Below, piece after piece: positions 1 through 6,135 of a stretch of DNA of 13,205 nucleotides. Origin of the DNA: Holophagales bacterium (GTDB lineage: Bacteria > Acidobacteriota > Holophagae > Holophagales > Holophagaceae). The notes beneath the pieces are model-generated. The model did not search any database. It had not been told where the DNA came from and was given only the letters and a program-made list of their open reading frames with translations. The DNA is taken from assembly GCA_031281385.1 (NCBI GenBank), contig JAITFL010000006.1, positions 1-13,205 on the forward strand, written 5' to 3'. Each line of letters opens with the position of its first letter. The first letter of the stretch is position 1. Position numbers and translations under genes: made by a program.

Positions 1-61
1 GCTTTCCGAATGTTTATGAGGAGGTTGCGCAGAAGCTGACCACACGCGGACAGAACTTTCG
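1..61. other. Unresolved left edge next to the end of ftsX
   Basis: These bases lie beyond the ftsX stop codon and carry no complete gene. On the plus strand, the frame starting at base 3 stays open to a TAG at 159-161. Its first 20 codons (FPNVYEEVAQKL...) have plausible composition, so this could be the 3' end of a gene entering from the left and overlapping ftsX tail-to-tail. Most of that open stretch is antisense to ftsX, which weakens the case. On the minus strand, a weak GTG start could also begin a gene leaving the window, but no good ribosome binding site supports it. Confidence 0.25.
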
Positions 62-973
62 CTACCCTCCAGACCTCTGGACGGCCCGCCTTGATGCTTG
101 GAATCCAAACAGCGCGCCGATGGCACCTGTAAGCATGCCCATCGCGGCCAGAAAACAGTAGCTCTTTGGGGAAAAGAATGCCATTTTGGCCAATTCGGCT
201 AAGAAGGGTGAGACGTCGATTTTCCCAAGACTCAAGGGCAGCCACACCGCATAAAGTCCGCCTATGGCCACCAGCGCACCCAAAAGGCCCAGCAGCGCAC
301 CTTCCAACAGCAAGGGGGCCAGAATGAACGGCTCCGTCGCGCCCACCAGCCTCATGATGTTTATTTCTTCGTTTCTGGACATGACGCCCATGCGGACCAC
401 TGTGGCCGTTGAGAAGGCAGAGACCAGCAGCAGCAAGGTGCCGAACCCGGCCAGCCCTCCCCTTATGGCGCGAGCGCCCTTGAGCAGCGACTCCAGCCTT
501 TCGTGGTCAACCACAACGTCGCCGACACCCTTTATCTTCCTCAGCCCCTCGCCGGCGTCCATGGCCCTCCCACGGTCGAGCAGGTCCGGCCGCAGCGTCA
601 GCTCAAGGCTTGGGGGTATGGCGTCGCCGCCTATCATCTCCAGCATAAGCCCTGCGTCCTTGACCGATTCTAAAAACTGTTTTGTCGCATCTTGGCTAGA
701 GACTTGCCGGATGGACGTGAACCTAGGGTCGCCCGTGAGTTGCCTCTGCAAAGCATTGATGTCCGCGCCTTCGGCGGCAAAGACGGTTATCTTTGCCATG
801 GAATTCATTTTGGCCACCCAGCGATCCAATGTATCTATTGCCAGCAGCCCCCCGCCTGACACAAAAAGGCCGGTCGCCAGCGAGAGGGCAGCCAAGAGGA
901 AAAGCGACTTGTGCCTAGAAAAATCTCTCCAAGTGTCCTTGAAAACAAACCCGGCCAGCCTAAGAAAAAACAT
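62..973 (-). CDS. ftsX: Cell division protein FtsX (FtsEX permease subunit)
   Basis: This is a 303-residue inner-membrane protein of the FtsX family. FtsX pairs with the ATPase FtsE and, in known systems, passes the ATPase cycle to periplasmic murein hydrolases at the septum. Four hydrophobic segments fit the family: about residues 24-46, 172-194, 216-243 and 272-292. A large extracytoplasmic domain lies between the first two. The cytoplasmic loop carries the typical SRNEEINIMRLVGAT signature at 199-213. Length is normal. The ATG lies 6 nt after the stop of the upstream lipoprotein-like gene, with only a distant GGAAG as ribosome site, so translation is probably coupled. Oddly, ftsE, the usual upstream partner, is not adjacent. 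Family assignment is strong; direct involvement in division is inferred. Confidence 0.9.
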   Translation of the reverse strand: MFFLRLAGFVFKDTWRDFSRHKSLFLLAALSLATGLFVSGGGLLAIDTLDRWVAKMNSMAKITVFAAEGADINALQRQLTGDPRFTSIRQVSSQDATKQFLESVKDAGLMLEMIGGDAIPPSLELTLRPDLLDRGRAMDAGEGLRKIKGVGDVVVDHERLESLLKGARAIRGGLAGFGTLLLLVSAFSTATVVRMGVMSRNEEINIMRLVGATEPFILAPLLLEGALLGLLGALVAIGGLYAVWLPLSLGKIDVSPFLAELAKMAFFSPKSYCFLAAMGMLTGAIGALFGFQASRRAVQRSGG

Positions 974-979
974 AGCGCG

Positions 980-2140
980 TCAATTGCTTCCATCGAGCGC
1001 AAGGCCACGTATGTAGAGGCTGGAGCCAAGGTTCAGCTCTTTTGACGTTGCATTGGCCCCCATGGTGGGCATGCGCCAAATCCATAGCGTCCCCGAGCCT
1101 TCCGTGCCAGCGTTGTTGCACGTTGCGCCCACCAACCAGTCCTTGGTGAAGGCGTGGCTAAGCACCCTTAGGTTGGGGACGCTGGAAAAAGCGACATTGG
1201 GTTCCACGTTCATGCCTGGGTTGAACTGGCCAGCACCGAACATCAAGAGCGACGGGGCGGATGAGTTCACGTTGTCAAAAAGGTGTTTGGCAAAAAAAAC
1301 GTTTCCGCTGCTATCAACAGCAAGGGAGCCGTACCTTCCCAGCTTGGGTTTGTCGTTGCTGGATTCGCCGATGATCAGAGAATTGATCGGCTGGAATCCA
1401 GAGGACGTGCCTCTCCGCAGCCTAGGGCCAGAGTACGACACACCCGTGGTCGGTAGCGTGAAAGAACTCCCCTCGTTGACATAGACATAGACGGCTCCGC
1501 CTGTGCCAACGGCCAAGCCAGTGCCGCCTCCCCCGTCGCCGAAGTATAGGTTTATCATGCTGTCCGCGCTCCAGGCGACGCTAGTCCCATTCGAGAGGCC
1601 ACCTGGGCCTGCAACGATCCATATCCTGGATTCGGAAGAACTGTACTCGGCAACGTAGAGGTCGCCAGACCTTGGGTCAACGGCCGCTTGGCCGAATTTT
1701 CCATTTGGGAGGCGCTGGCTGTCAGACTCGCCTAGCCTAAAAAAAACGATTTCTAGGGCGGGTATCTCCACATTGTTCTGTTGCGAGCGGGCGCGGTCTA
1801 TCCGCACGACACCTCCGGTTTCGGAGACCATGTACAGCCTGTTGTTGTTCGCGTCGAAGCACATGCCCCCCCAGGCCAGGTCTTTCACCTGTTCCAGCAG
1901 CGAACTTCTCAGCCGCTTTGATGGCACGGTTTCGGGGTTGTTTAAGAGGGTCGCGATGTCCGAATAGACCAAGACCCTATAATTGGCGGCCCCGTTGGAA
2001 GAATCGAACACGTACAGCGAAGTGCCGCCCCCCCCACCGCCGCTTCCGTCATCAGGGGGGTCAACGCAGCCCAAGCCCAGTGCCATGCCAAAGGCCACCA
2101 ACGTCCCGGCGATAGCCCTTATATACCCATTTTTTACCAT
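980..2140 (-). CDS. Exported lipoprotein-like protein, possible beta-propeller, unknown function
   Basis: This is a 386-residue exported protein that I cannot assign to a named family. The N terminus has a basic start, a hydrophobic core at about residues 8-24 and Cys25 in the context LGLGC, which suggests a lipoprotein signal. The -3 residue is Gly rather than Leu/Val/Ile, so the lipobox is imperfect. A Gly-rich linker follows at about 32-39. The rest contains recurring blocks such as MCFDANNNRLYMVSETGG, AAVDPRSGDLYVAEYS, LAVGTGGAVYVYV and LAVDSSGNVFFAKH. These resemble blades of an NHL/SMP-30-like beta-propeller. A GAGGA ribosome site sits 6 nt before the ATG. It is the first visible gene of an apparent two-gene operon with ftsX. 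Surface or periplasmic binding is possible, but no substrate can be named. Confidence 0.75.
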   Translation of the reverse strand: MVKNGYIRAIAGTLVAFGMALGLGCVDPPDDGSGGGGGGTSLYVFDSSNGAANYRVLVYSDIATLLNNPETVPSKRLRSSLLEQVKDLAWGGMCFDANNNRLYMVSETGGVVRIDRARSQQNNVEIPALEIVFFRLGESDSQRLPNGKFGQAAVDPRSGDLYVAEYSSSESRIWIVAGPGGLSNGTSVAWSADSMINLYFGDGGGGTGLAVGTGGAVYVYVNEGSSFTLPTTGVSYSGPRLRRGTSSGFQPINSLIIGESSNDKPKLGRYGSLAVDSSGNVFFAKHLFDNVNSSAPSLLMFGAGQFNPGMNVEPNVAFSSVPNLRVLSHAFTKDWLVGATCNNAGTEGSGTLWIWRMPTMGANATSKELNLGSSLYIRGLALDGSN

Positions 2141-2146
2141 GTGCCG

Positions 2147-2206
2147 TCCTCATGCGGTCAATACCCGAGTGCCGCCAAGGCGCGGCAAGTTCCAATTTGT
2201 ATTGTA
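2147..2206 (-). promoter_or_regulatory. Candidate promoter and leader of the lipoprotein-like gene
   Basis: Read on the minus strand, TACAAT (2201-2206) is a good -10 match, but the -35 about 17 nt upstream is poor. The leader then contains an inverted repeat, TGCCGC at 2170-2175 against GCGGCA at 2182-2187. It ends with a GAGGA ribosome site at 2147-2151, 6 nt before the ATG. The ribosome site is convincing; the promoter is a guess from its -10 box. Confidence 0.35.
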
Positions 2207-2250
2207 GCAGATTCACGGATTCTTCGATGTGGACACTGATGCTTTGGAGG

Positions 2251-2320
2251 ATGGCTCCAAGGCAGGCGATTCAAGCGGGAAGAATACTCCGCCCGCTGCT
2301 TAGCACCCAATCCGCCAATT
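2251..2320 (+). repeat. Dispersed intergenic repeat, copy 1
   Basis: Bases 2251-2293 match 4342-4384 at 36 of 43 positions by direct alignment, including an uninterrupted shared core AGGCAGGCGATTCAAGC. The following 28 or so bases still agree at roughly two-thirds of positions. Both copies lie between genes in the same orientation. If translated they give similar peptides (MAPRQAIQAGRILRP and MVPRQAIQAEIMLRQ), but neither copy sits in a supported gene. This looks like a short dispersed element rather than an insertion sequence. Confidence 0.6.
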
Positions 2321-2357
2321 GTCCATTGCAGAAAACTTTTATGGTCTCTGAATGAAA

Positions 2358-2398
2358 ATTCATAATTTATGAATGACAATTCAGGTGCGCCACCTGAA
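2358..2398. repeat. Two adjacent palindromes (AT-rich, then an 8-bp hairpin)
   Basis: ATTCATAA and TTATGAAT flank a single T at 2358-2374. Five bases later, TTCAGGTG and CACCTGAA flank the loop CGC at 2380-2398. Both pairs of arms are perfect. No T-run follows in either direction, so these are not standard intrinsic terminators. They could be protein-binding sites or parts of a small repeat element. Confidence 0.55.
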
Positions 2399-2482
2399 CT
2401 TAAGATAGAGGCTCTGCGGCCTTGGGTGTTTGGCATCGCATCTTGGAAATCTTCCGAATGCTCACTGGGGATTCGCTCGGGT

Positions 2483-2502
2483 CCGGCGCGCATGCGCGCC
2501 GG
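2483..2502. repeat. Perfect 20-bp GC-rich palindrome
   Basis: The sequence CCGGCGCGCA followed directly by its exact reverse complement TGCGCGCCGG occupies 2483-2502. With no loop it is fully two-fold symmetric and could bind a dimeric protein or extrude as a hairpin. It lies 51 nt upstream of the candidate ribBA extended -10 element, so a regulatory role is possible but unproven. Confidence 0.6.
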
Positions 2503-2552
2503 GCAACGGCCAATTAGCAATAACCTCTACCTCTTACAACCTACACCCTAAC

Positions 2553-2577
2553 TGTTATAACCTAAATAGTCGAGGTG
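2553..2577 (+). promoter_or_regulatory. Candidate ribBA extended -10 promoter and ribosome site
   Basis: TGTTATAAC at 2553-2561 resembles an extended -10 element (TGnTATAAT with one mismatch). There is only a weak -35 (CTTACA, 2533-2538). A GAGGTG ribosome site is at 2572-2577, 4 nt before the TTG start. If this promoter is used the leader is about 14 nt, leaving no room for an FMN riboswitch. Confidence 0.4.
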
Positions 2578-2581
2578 CTAT

Positions 2582-3652
2582 TTGCAAGAACTCTTTGCCC
2601 CCATAGAAGATGCCATTGAGGCCGTACGGAACGGCAAGATGGTCGTTGTCGTGGACGACGAGGACAGGGAGAACGAGGGCGATCTAACCATCGCAGCCCA
2701 ATTCGCCACGCCTGAATCCATCGCTTTCATGGCCGCGCACGGAAGGGGCCTTATATGTACCGCGCTGGAGGGCAACCTGCTAGATCGTCTGAGGATCCCC
2801 CAGATGGTGCAGGACAACTCCAGCCCATTCGAGACGGCCTTCTGTGTCTCCGTCGAGGCACGGGAGGGGGTCAGCACGGGCATCAGCGCACACGACCGCG
2901 CTAGGACTATAGCGACATTGATAGACCCCGCTTCAAAGCCTAGCGACTTTGTAAAGCCAGGACACACGTTCCCGTTGCGGGCCCGCCCCGGCGGGGTACT
3001 GACCAGGACGGGGCAGACAGAGGCTTCCGTTGACTTAGCGAGGCTGGCCGGTCTGCACCCCAGTGGCGTGATTTGCGAAATAATGAAAGATGACGGCACC
3101 ATGGCCCGCGTACCCGACTTGACCATCTTTTGCAAAAAACATGGATTGCTTATGGTAACGGTGGCTTCATTAGTTACTTATAGGTTGAAAAAAGACCCCA
3201 TCGTCTGCATGGTCGAATCCTACCTCAAGATGACTCAATGGGGCCAGGTGACAGTTCATAAGTTTCAGAACACTTTGGACAAGTGCATGTACTTTGCGTT
3301 CCAGATCGGGGACGTGGCGCAAAATGTACCTTTGGTCAGGGTTCACCTTGGCGCATTGCCGGACGATTTGGACGGCTTCGGCTCCATAGAAGGCTCGTCC
3401 TTCCACGCCGCAATGTCCGCCATCCAAAAAGACGGTTGCGGGGCACTCGTTTTCCTGCACCACCGCTCTTGGGATGGTTCCGAACCCGTGCTTGGCCCCG
3501 ACAACAGGGAAATAGGCATCGGCGCCCAAGTTCTAGGGCAACTGGGCATAGCAAAGATGAGGCTGCTGGCCAGAAACGAAAAACGCTATTCGGGCCTGAA
3601 GGGCTTCGGCTTGGACATAGTGGAAACTGTGCAGCTAGGGCCTGGACAGTGA
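2582..3652 (+). CDS. ribBA: RibBA-like 3,4-dihydroxy-2-butanone 4-phosphate synthase with degenerate GTP cyclohydrolase II domain
   Basis: This is a 356-residue enzyme of riboflavin synthesis. The N-terminal half (about 1-203) is a DHBP synthase, which converts ribulose 5-phosphate to 3,4-dihydroxy-2-butanone 4-phosphate and formate. It shows DDEDRENEGD (25-34), TGISAHDR (99-106), PGHTFPLRA (126-134) and CEIMKDDGTMAR (165-176). At 145, in GQTEA, it has Gln where E. coli RibB has the metal-binding His of GHTEA. The C-terminal half (about 205-356) resembles GTP cyclohydrolase II but lacks all three zinc Cys and the HRQEGR-type loop. It keeps the GIGAQVL...KMRLL...GFGLDIVE pattern seen in RibB proteins with an inactive RibA tail. 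A separate ribA is therefore expected elsewhere. The start is TTG with a GAGGTG site 4 nt upstream; an in-frame TAG at 2567 rules out a longer form. Confidence 0.9.
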   Translation: MQELFAPIEDAIEAVRNGKMVVVVDDEDRENEGDLTIAAQFATPESIAFMAAHGRGLICTALEGNLLDRLRIPQMVQDNSSPFETAFCVSVEAREGVSTGISAHDRARTIATLIDPASKPSDFVKPGHTFPLRARPGGVLTRTGQTEASVDLARLAGLHPSGVICEIMKDDGTMARVPDLTIFCKKHGLLMVTVASLVTYRLKKDPIVCMVESYLKMTQWGQVTVHKFQNTLDKCMYFAFQIGDVAQNVPLVRVHLGALPDDLDGFGSIEGSSFHAAMSAIQKDGCGALVFLHHRSWDGSEPVLGPDNREIGIGAQVLGQLGIAKMRLLARNEKRYSGLKGFGLDIVETVQLGPGQ

Positions 3653-3795
3653 GAAGTGCCTGCGCCCCTTTGACCCCTAACCCTTATAGCAATTTGCGCG
3701 CATGACGGCGGGTCTGCGGATTGGCTGCCTTCCCCCGGCCTCCGGTTGGACAAGTGCCATGATTGCGTGTACGGTACAAGATGGAGGCGGGCCAA

Positions 3796-4218
3796 ATGTC
3801 CGATGAAAAAGAGATAAGCAAAAAAAAAGCAAGCGAAAAGGCTTTGGAAGAGTACGCCAAGCACTACGACCGAAACGCCGCCTTCAGATTGCTTAAAAAA
3901 CTGCGAAAAAAGACAAGAGGAAAAAAATGGCTGGTGTCCAAACCCATGGGCGTGATTGTTACCACGCTGGGGCATCTTATGTCTGCGCTGGACAACCCTG
4001 AAACCCCGAAACGCTACAAAGCAGCGATCATTGTGGCGGTAGGCTACATAATACTGCCGTTCGACACGGTGCCAGACGTCCTCCCCATTGTCGGCTACAG
4101 CGACGACGTGATGGCCGCCGGTGGCGTCTTGGCCCTGGTTATGAGCTACAGCACTTTCAAGCTGGAAGACCTAGACGCGGAGATTGATCGCCAGGGGGCT
4201 GTGGGGGAGGCTCTCTAG
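3796..4218 (+). CDS. YkvA/DUF1232 family small membrane protein
   Basis: This is a 140-residue protein with the DUF1232 (YkvA) core at about 72-115, including YIILPFDTVPDVLPIVGYSDDV. In this family the PxDxxPDxxPxxGxxDD pattern joins two hydrophobic segments, here about 75-88 and 104-117. The biochemical role of the family is unknown. The N terminus is very lysine-rich (about 5-45) and probably cytosolic. I chose ATG 3796 because GGAGG at 3783-3787 lies 8 nt upstream. Longer forms from ATG 3781 or TTG 3763 would place that ribosome site inside the gene. It lies 143 nt after ribBA on the same strand and converges on the UbiD-family gene. Confidence 0.85.
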   Translation: MSDEKEISKKKASEKALEEYAKHYDRNAAFRLLKKLRKKTRGKKWLVSKPMGVIVTTLGHLMSALDNPETPKRYKAAIIVAVGYIILPFDTVPDVLPIVGYSDDVMAAGGVLALVMSYSTFKLEDLDAEIDRQGAVGEAL

Positions 4219-4263
4219 CACGACGAGCGGCCGGCATTGGAGGCTCCACCCTTGAACCTATAT

Positions 4264-4341
4264 GAGGGTGTAGGGGTTTGGAGTAGGGATCAGAGACCAG
4301 TTGCGGCGAAACCGCCTCCTAAAGTTATCCCTAACCCCTAG
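4264..4341. repeat. Imperfect inverted repeat of TAGGG/CCCTA strings in a convergent gap
   Basis: Between the ends of the ykvA-like gene and the UbiD-family gene, G-rich 4266-4290 (TAGGGGTT and TAGGGAT separated by TGGAG) is complementary to C-rich 4327-4340 (ATCCCTAACCCCTA). Inside the loop, GCGG-CGAAA-CCGC forms a small hairpin. No T-run follows on either strand, so a bidirectional terminator is possible but not standard. G-runs at 4266, 4273, 4280 and 4286 nearly make a quadruplex motif; one run has only two G. Confidence 0.45.
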
Positions 4342-4411
4342 ATGGTTCCGAGGCAGGCGATTCAAGCAGAAATAATGCTCCGTCAGGTGTTTTACGCTCA
4401 ACCCGCGCTAG
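4342..4411 (+). repeat. Dispersed intergenic repeat, copy 2
   Basis: This is the second copy of the element at 2251-2320, in the same orientation; the first 43 bases are 84 percent identical. The less similar right part runs into the last codons of the minus-strand UbiD-family gene (stop at 4398-4400), so the element may have contributed the end of that coding sequence. Confidence 0.55.
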
Positions 4412-5903
4412 CCTCTGATGCAGGCAGCCCGTACTCCCCCCACCTGGCCTCTATCTTTTCCAATATCTCTCTCGGGTACACCAAATCTTTGGGCCACTTG
4501 CGCCCGCCGTTTCCCCCATTTTTCCCATAGTTGTCGAAAGGTCTGTTTTTGCGCGTGGCGTCTATGCCCACCTTGCTGCCAAATGAATCGCAGCCGCTGG
4601 CATGATCCAATGCGTCAAGTGGGCCTTTTGAAAACAGTAAATCCCTCTCTGGGTCAACGTTGGAGGTGATGCGAAATAGCACTTCTTGCGCATCGTGGGG
4701 GTCTATGTCTTCATCTACTACGATTATGCACTTTGTGAGCATCATCTGGCCCATGCCCCATATTGCATTCATCACCTTTTGGCAGTGGCCGGGGTACTCT
4801 TTTTTAATGCTTATGATTGCAAGGTTGTGGAAAGCCCCCGCTGCGGGCAGGTGCATGTCCCTGATCTCTGGCAGAATGAGGCGCAATATGGGCAGAAATA
4901 TTCTCTCGGTGGCTAAGCCAAGGAAAGAGTCCTCCTGTGGCGGCGGGCCAACCACTGTTGCGGGAAAGACAAAATTTCGGCGGTGGGTGATGGCCTCTAC
5001 GTGCATAATGGGGTACATGTCCGCAGGGCTGTAATATCCTGTGTGGTCGCCGAATGGGCCCTCCAGGCGCGATTCCGCTGGGTCAACCCAGCCCTCTATC
5101 ACCAGCTCTGAATCGGCTGGAACCTCAATGCCATTCGTGAGGCATTTGACGATCTCTATGCCTTTGTCCAAGAGGAACCCGGTAAAAATGAGCTCTGGCA
5201 CAAAGGGGGGAAGTGGGGCGGTGGCGGCGTATAGCAACGCGGGGTCGCCACCAAAGGCCACCGAAACAGGCATCCTTTCACCGGGGGCGTAGCCGTGCAG
5301 CGCGCGGCTGCCGTCGTGATGCACCTGCGCGTGAAAACCCAATGTGTGGTCGTCATGCACCTGCAGGCGATAGAGCCCCATATTGCGCCGCCCGTCTTTG
5401 TGCAGGGCGTGGCTCATGCCCATAGTGATAAATGGCCCGCCATCTTCTGGCCACGTTGTCAGGGCGGGCAGTTCGCCCAATCTTGCGTCCGCGCCCTTTT
5501 TTACTATTTCTTGACAGATGCCCTTGTGGACGCTCTTTGGCATCCAATTGGAAACGTCGGCTAGCATCGGCAATTTGGCCAATTTTTCCAGCAGGCCGCC
5601 GCCTGGCTTGGGAATGGCCGCCTCCATTAGCTTTTCGATGCGCTGTCCAATGGAATCTAGCCCTTTTTTTTCGACATTCAGCACCATCTCCATTCGGCGA
5701 AGGCTGCCATACACGTTCATCGCCACGGGTGCAACGCCACTTTTTGGCTTCTCAAAAAGAAGCGCCTGCCCTCCATTGGGCTGCTTTGCGACGGCGCACG
5801 CGACGGCAGCCATTTCTAAGTATGGGTCAACCTCGGCCTTTACTCTGTGGAGTTCGCCAAGCGATTCTAGTTGCTGCAAAAAGCTTTGTAAATCGCGGCC
5901 CAC
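4398..5903 (-). CDS. UbiD-family prenylated-FMN-dependent decarboxylase
   Basis: This is a 501-residue protein covering the full UbiD family, close to the 497 residues of E. coli UbiD. UbiD enzymes remove a carboxylate from aromatic or unsaturated acids using prenylated FMN, as in ubiquinone or menaquinone synthesis. Visible motifs are NMGLYRLQVHD (174-184), with the expected cofactor/metal Asn174 and active-site Arg179; PADSELVIEGWVDP (262-275); and ESRLEGPFGDHTGYYSP (277-293), with the acidic pair Glu277/Glu281. The start is GTG 5903 with GGGG 5 nt upstream. The tRNA-His gene ends 45 nt upstream on the same strand. No ubiX, needed to make the cofactor, is visible. Ubiquinone or menaquinone substrate cannot be decided here, so I give no gene symbol. 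Confidence 0.9.
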   Translation of the reverse strand: MGRDLQSFLQQLESLGELHRVKAEVDPYLEMAAVACAVAKQPNGGQALLFEKPKSGVAPVAMNVYGSLRRMEMVLNVEKKGLDSIGQRIEKLMEAAIPKPGGGLLEKLAKLPMLADVSNWMPKSVHKGICQEIVKKGADARLGELPALTTWPEDGGPFITMGMSHALHKDGRRNMGLYRLQVHDDHTLGFHAQVHHDGSRALHGYAPGERMPVSVAFGGDPALLYAATAPLPPFVPELIFTGFLLDKGIEIVKCLTNGIEVPADSELVIEGWVDPAESRLEGPFGDHTGYYSPADMYPIMHVEAITHRRNFVFPATVVGPPPQEDSFLGLATERIFLPILRLILPEIRDMHLPAAGAFHNLAIISIKKEYPGHCQKVMNAIWGMGQMMLTKCIIVVDEDIDPHDAQEVLFRITSNVDPERDLLFSKGPLDALDHASGCDSFGSKVGIDATRKNRPFDNYGKNGGNGGRKWPKDLVYPREILEKIEARWGEYGLPASEASAG

Positions 5904-5948
5904 GGTTGCCCCTGCTTAGACACTGGCTGATTGTTGTCTTTCCACAAA

Positions 5949-6026
5949 TGGGGCGGCTGAGGGGATTCGAACCCCCGACACCAGGAATCACAATCCTGTG
6001 CTCTAACCAACTGAACTACAGCCGCC
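5949..6026 (-). tRNA. tRNA-His (anticodon GTG), CCA encoded
   Basis: Read on the minus strand, the sequence folds as a full cloverleaf. It has a GGCGGCTG/CAGCCGCC acceptor stem that includes the extra 5' G(-1) paired with C73, a hallmark of tRNA-His. The D arm has AGTTCAGTTGGTTAGAGC. The anticodon stem is CAGGA/TCCTG, with GTG at 5991-5989. The T arm has GGTTCGAATCC in a GGGGG/CCCCT context. The terminal CCA is encoded at 5951-5949. The RNA lies directly upstream of the UbiD-family gene and diverges from htrA. Confidence 0.96.
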
Positions 6027-6070
6027 ATTTGAATTAATAGGCTATCATGCGGGCGTTATTTTTTCCAGCG

Positions 6071-6096
6071 GGAACCTTTTGGCGTACAATGTCATT
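6071..6096 (+). promoter_or_regulatory. Candidate ECF (sigma-E-like) promoter of the HtrA gene
   Basis: GGAACC at 6071-6076 and GTCATT at 6091-6096, 14 nt apart, resemble the GGAAC...GTC layout of envelope-stress ECF sigma promoters. E. coli degP is driven by sigma-E, which makes this plausible. The overlapping TACAAT (6085-6090) could instead be a housekeeping -10, but no good -35 accompanies it. Confidence 0.3.
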
Positions 6097-6135
6097 TTGG
6101 AGCTGGAAGCTAGTCCTTTTGTTGAGGGGAGAAAT

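Larger units (their letters stand above)
2141..2581. other. Divergent intergenic region rich in palindromes, no credible gene
   Basis: This 441-nt gap separates the minus-strand lipoprotein-like gene from plus-strand ribBA. It holds promoter elements at both ends, one copy of a dispersed repeat (2251-2320), an AT-rich palindrome (2358-2374), an 8-bp hairpin (2380-2398) and a GC-rich 20-bp palindrome (2483-2502). Bases 2521-2566 are rich in CCT/CCTA strings. The longest open frame here, on the minus strand at 2158-2520, crosses all these palindromes, has no family resemblance and overlaps the lipoprotein leader, so I do not call it a gene. Confidence 0.6.

Noticed and set aside
264..1016. 250-codon plus-strand open frame
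   Set aside because: It is antisense to ftsX over nearly its whole length and has no recognisable motif.
2380..2398. Intrinsic terminator
   Set aside because: The hairpin is perfect but no T-run follows on either strand, and no gene ends nearby.
2158..2520. 120-codon minus-strand open frame in the intergenic gap
   Set aside because: It crosses several palindromes and the dispersed repeat, overlaps the lipoprotein-gene leader, and resembles no protein family I know.
2400..2581. FMN riboswitch before ribBA
   Set aside because: None of the conserved RFN boxes (such as AGGGCAGGGTGAAATTCC or GACGGTAAAGTCCGGATG) is present, and the likely promoter leaves only about 14 nt of leader.
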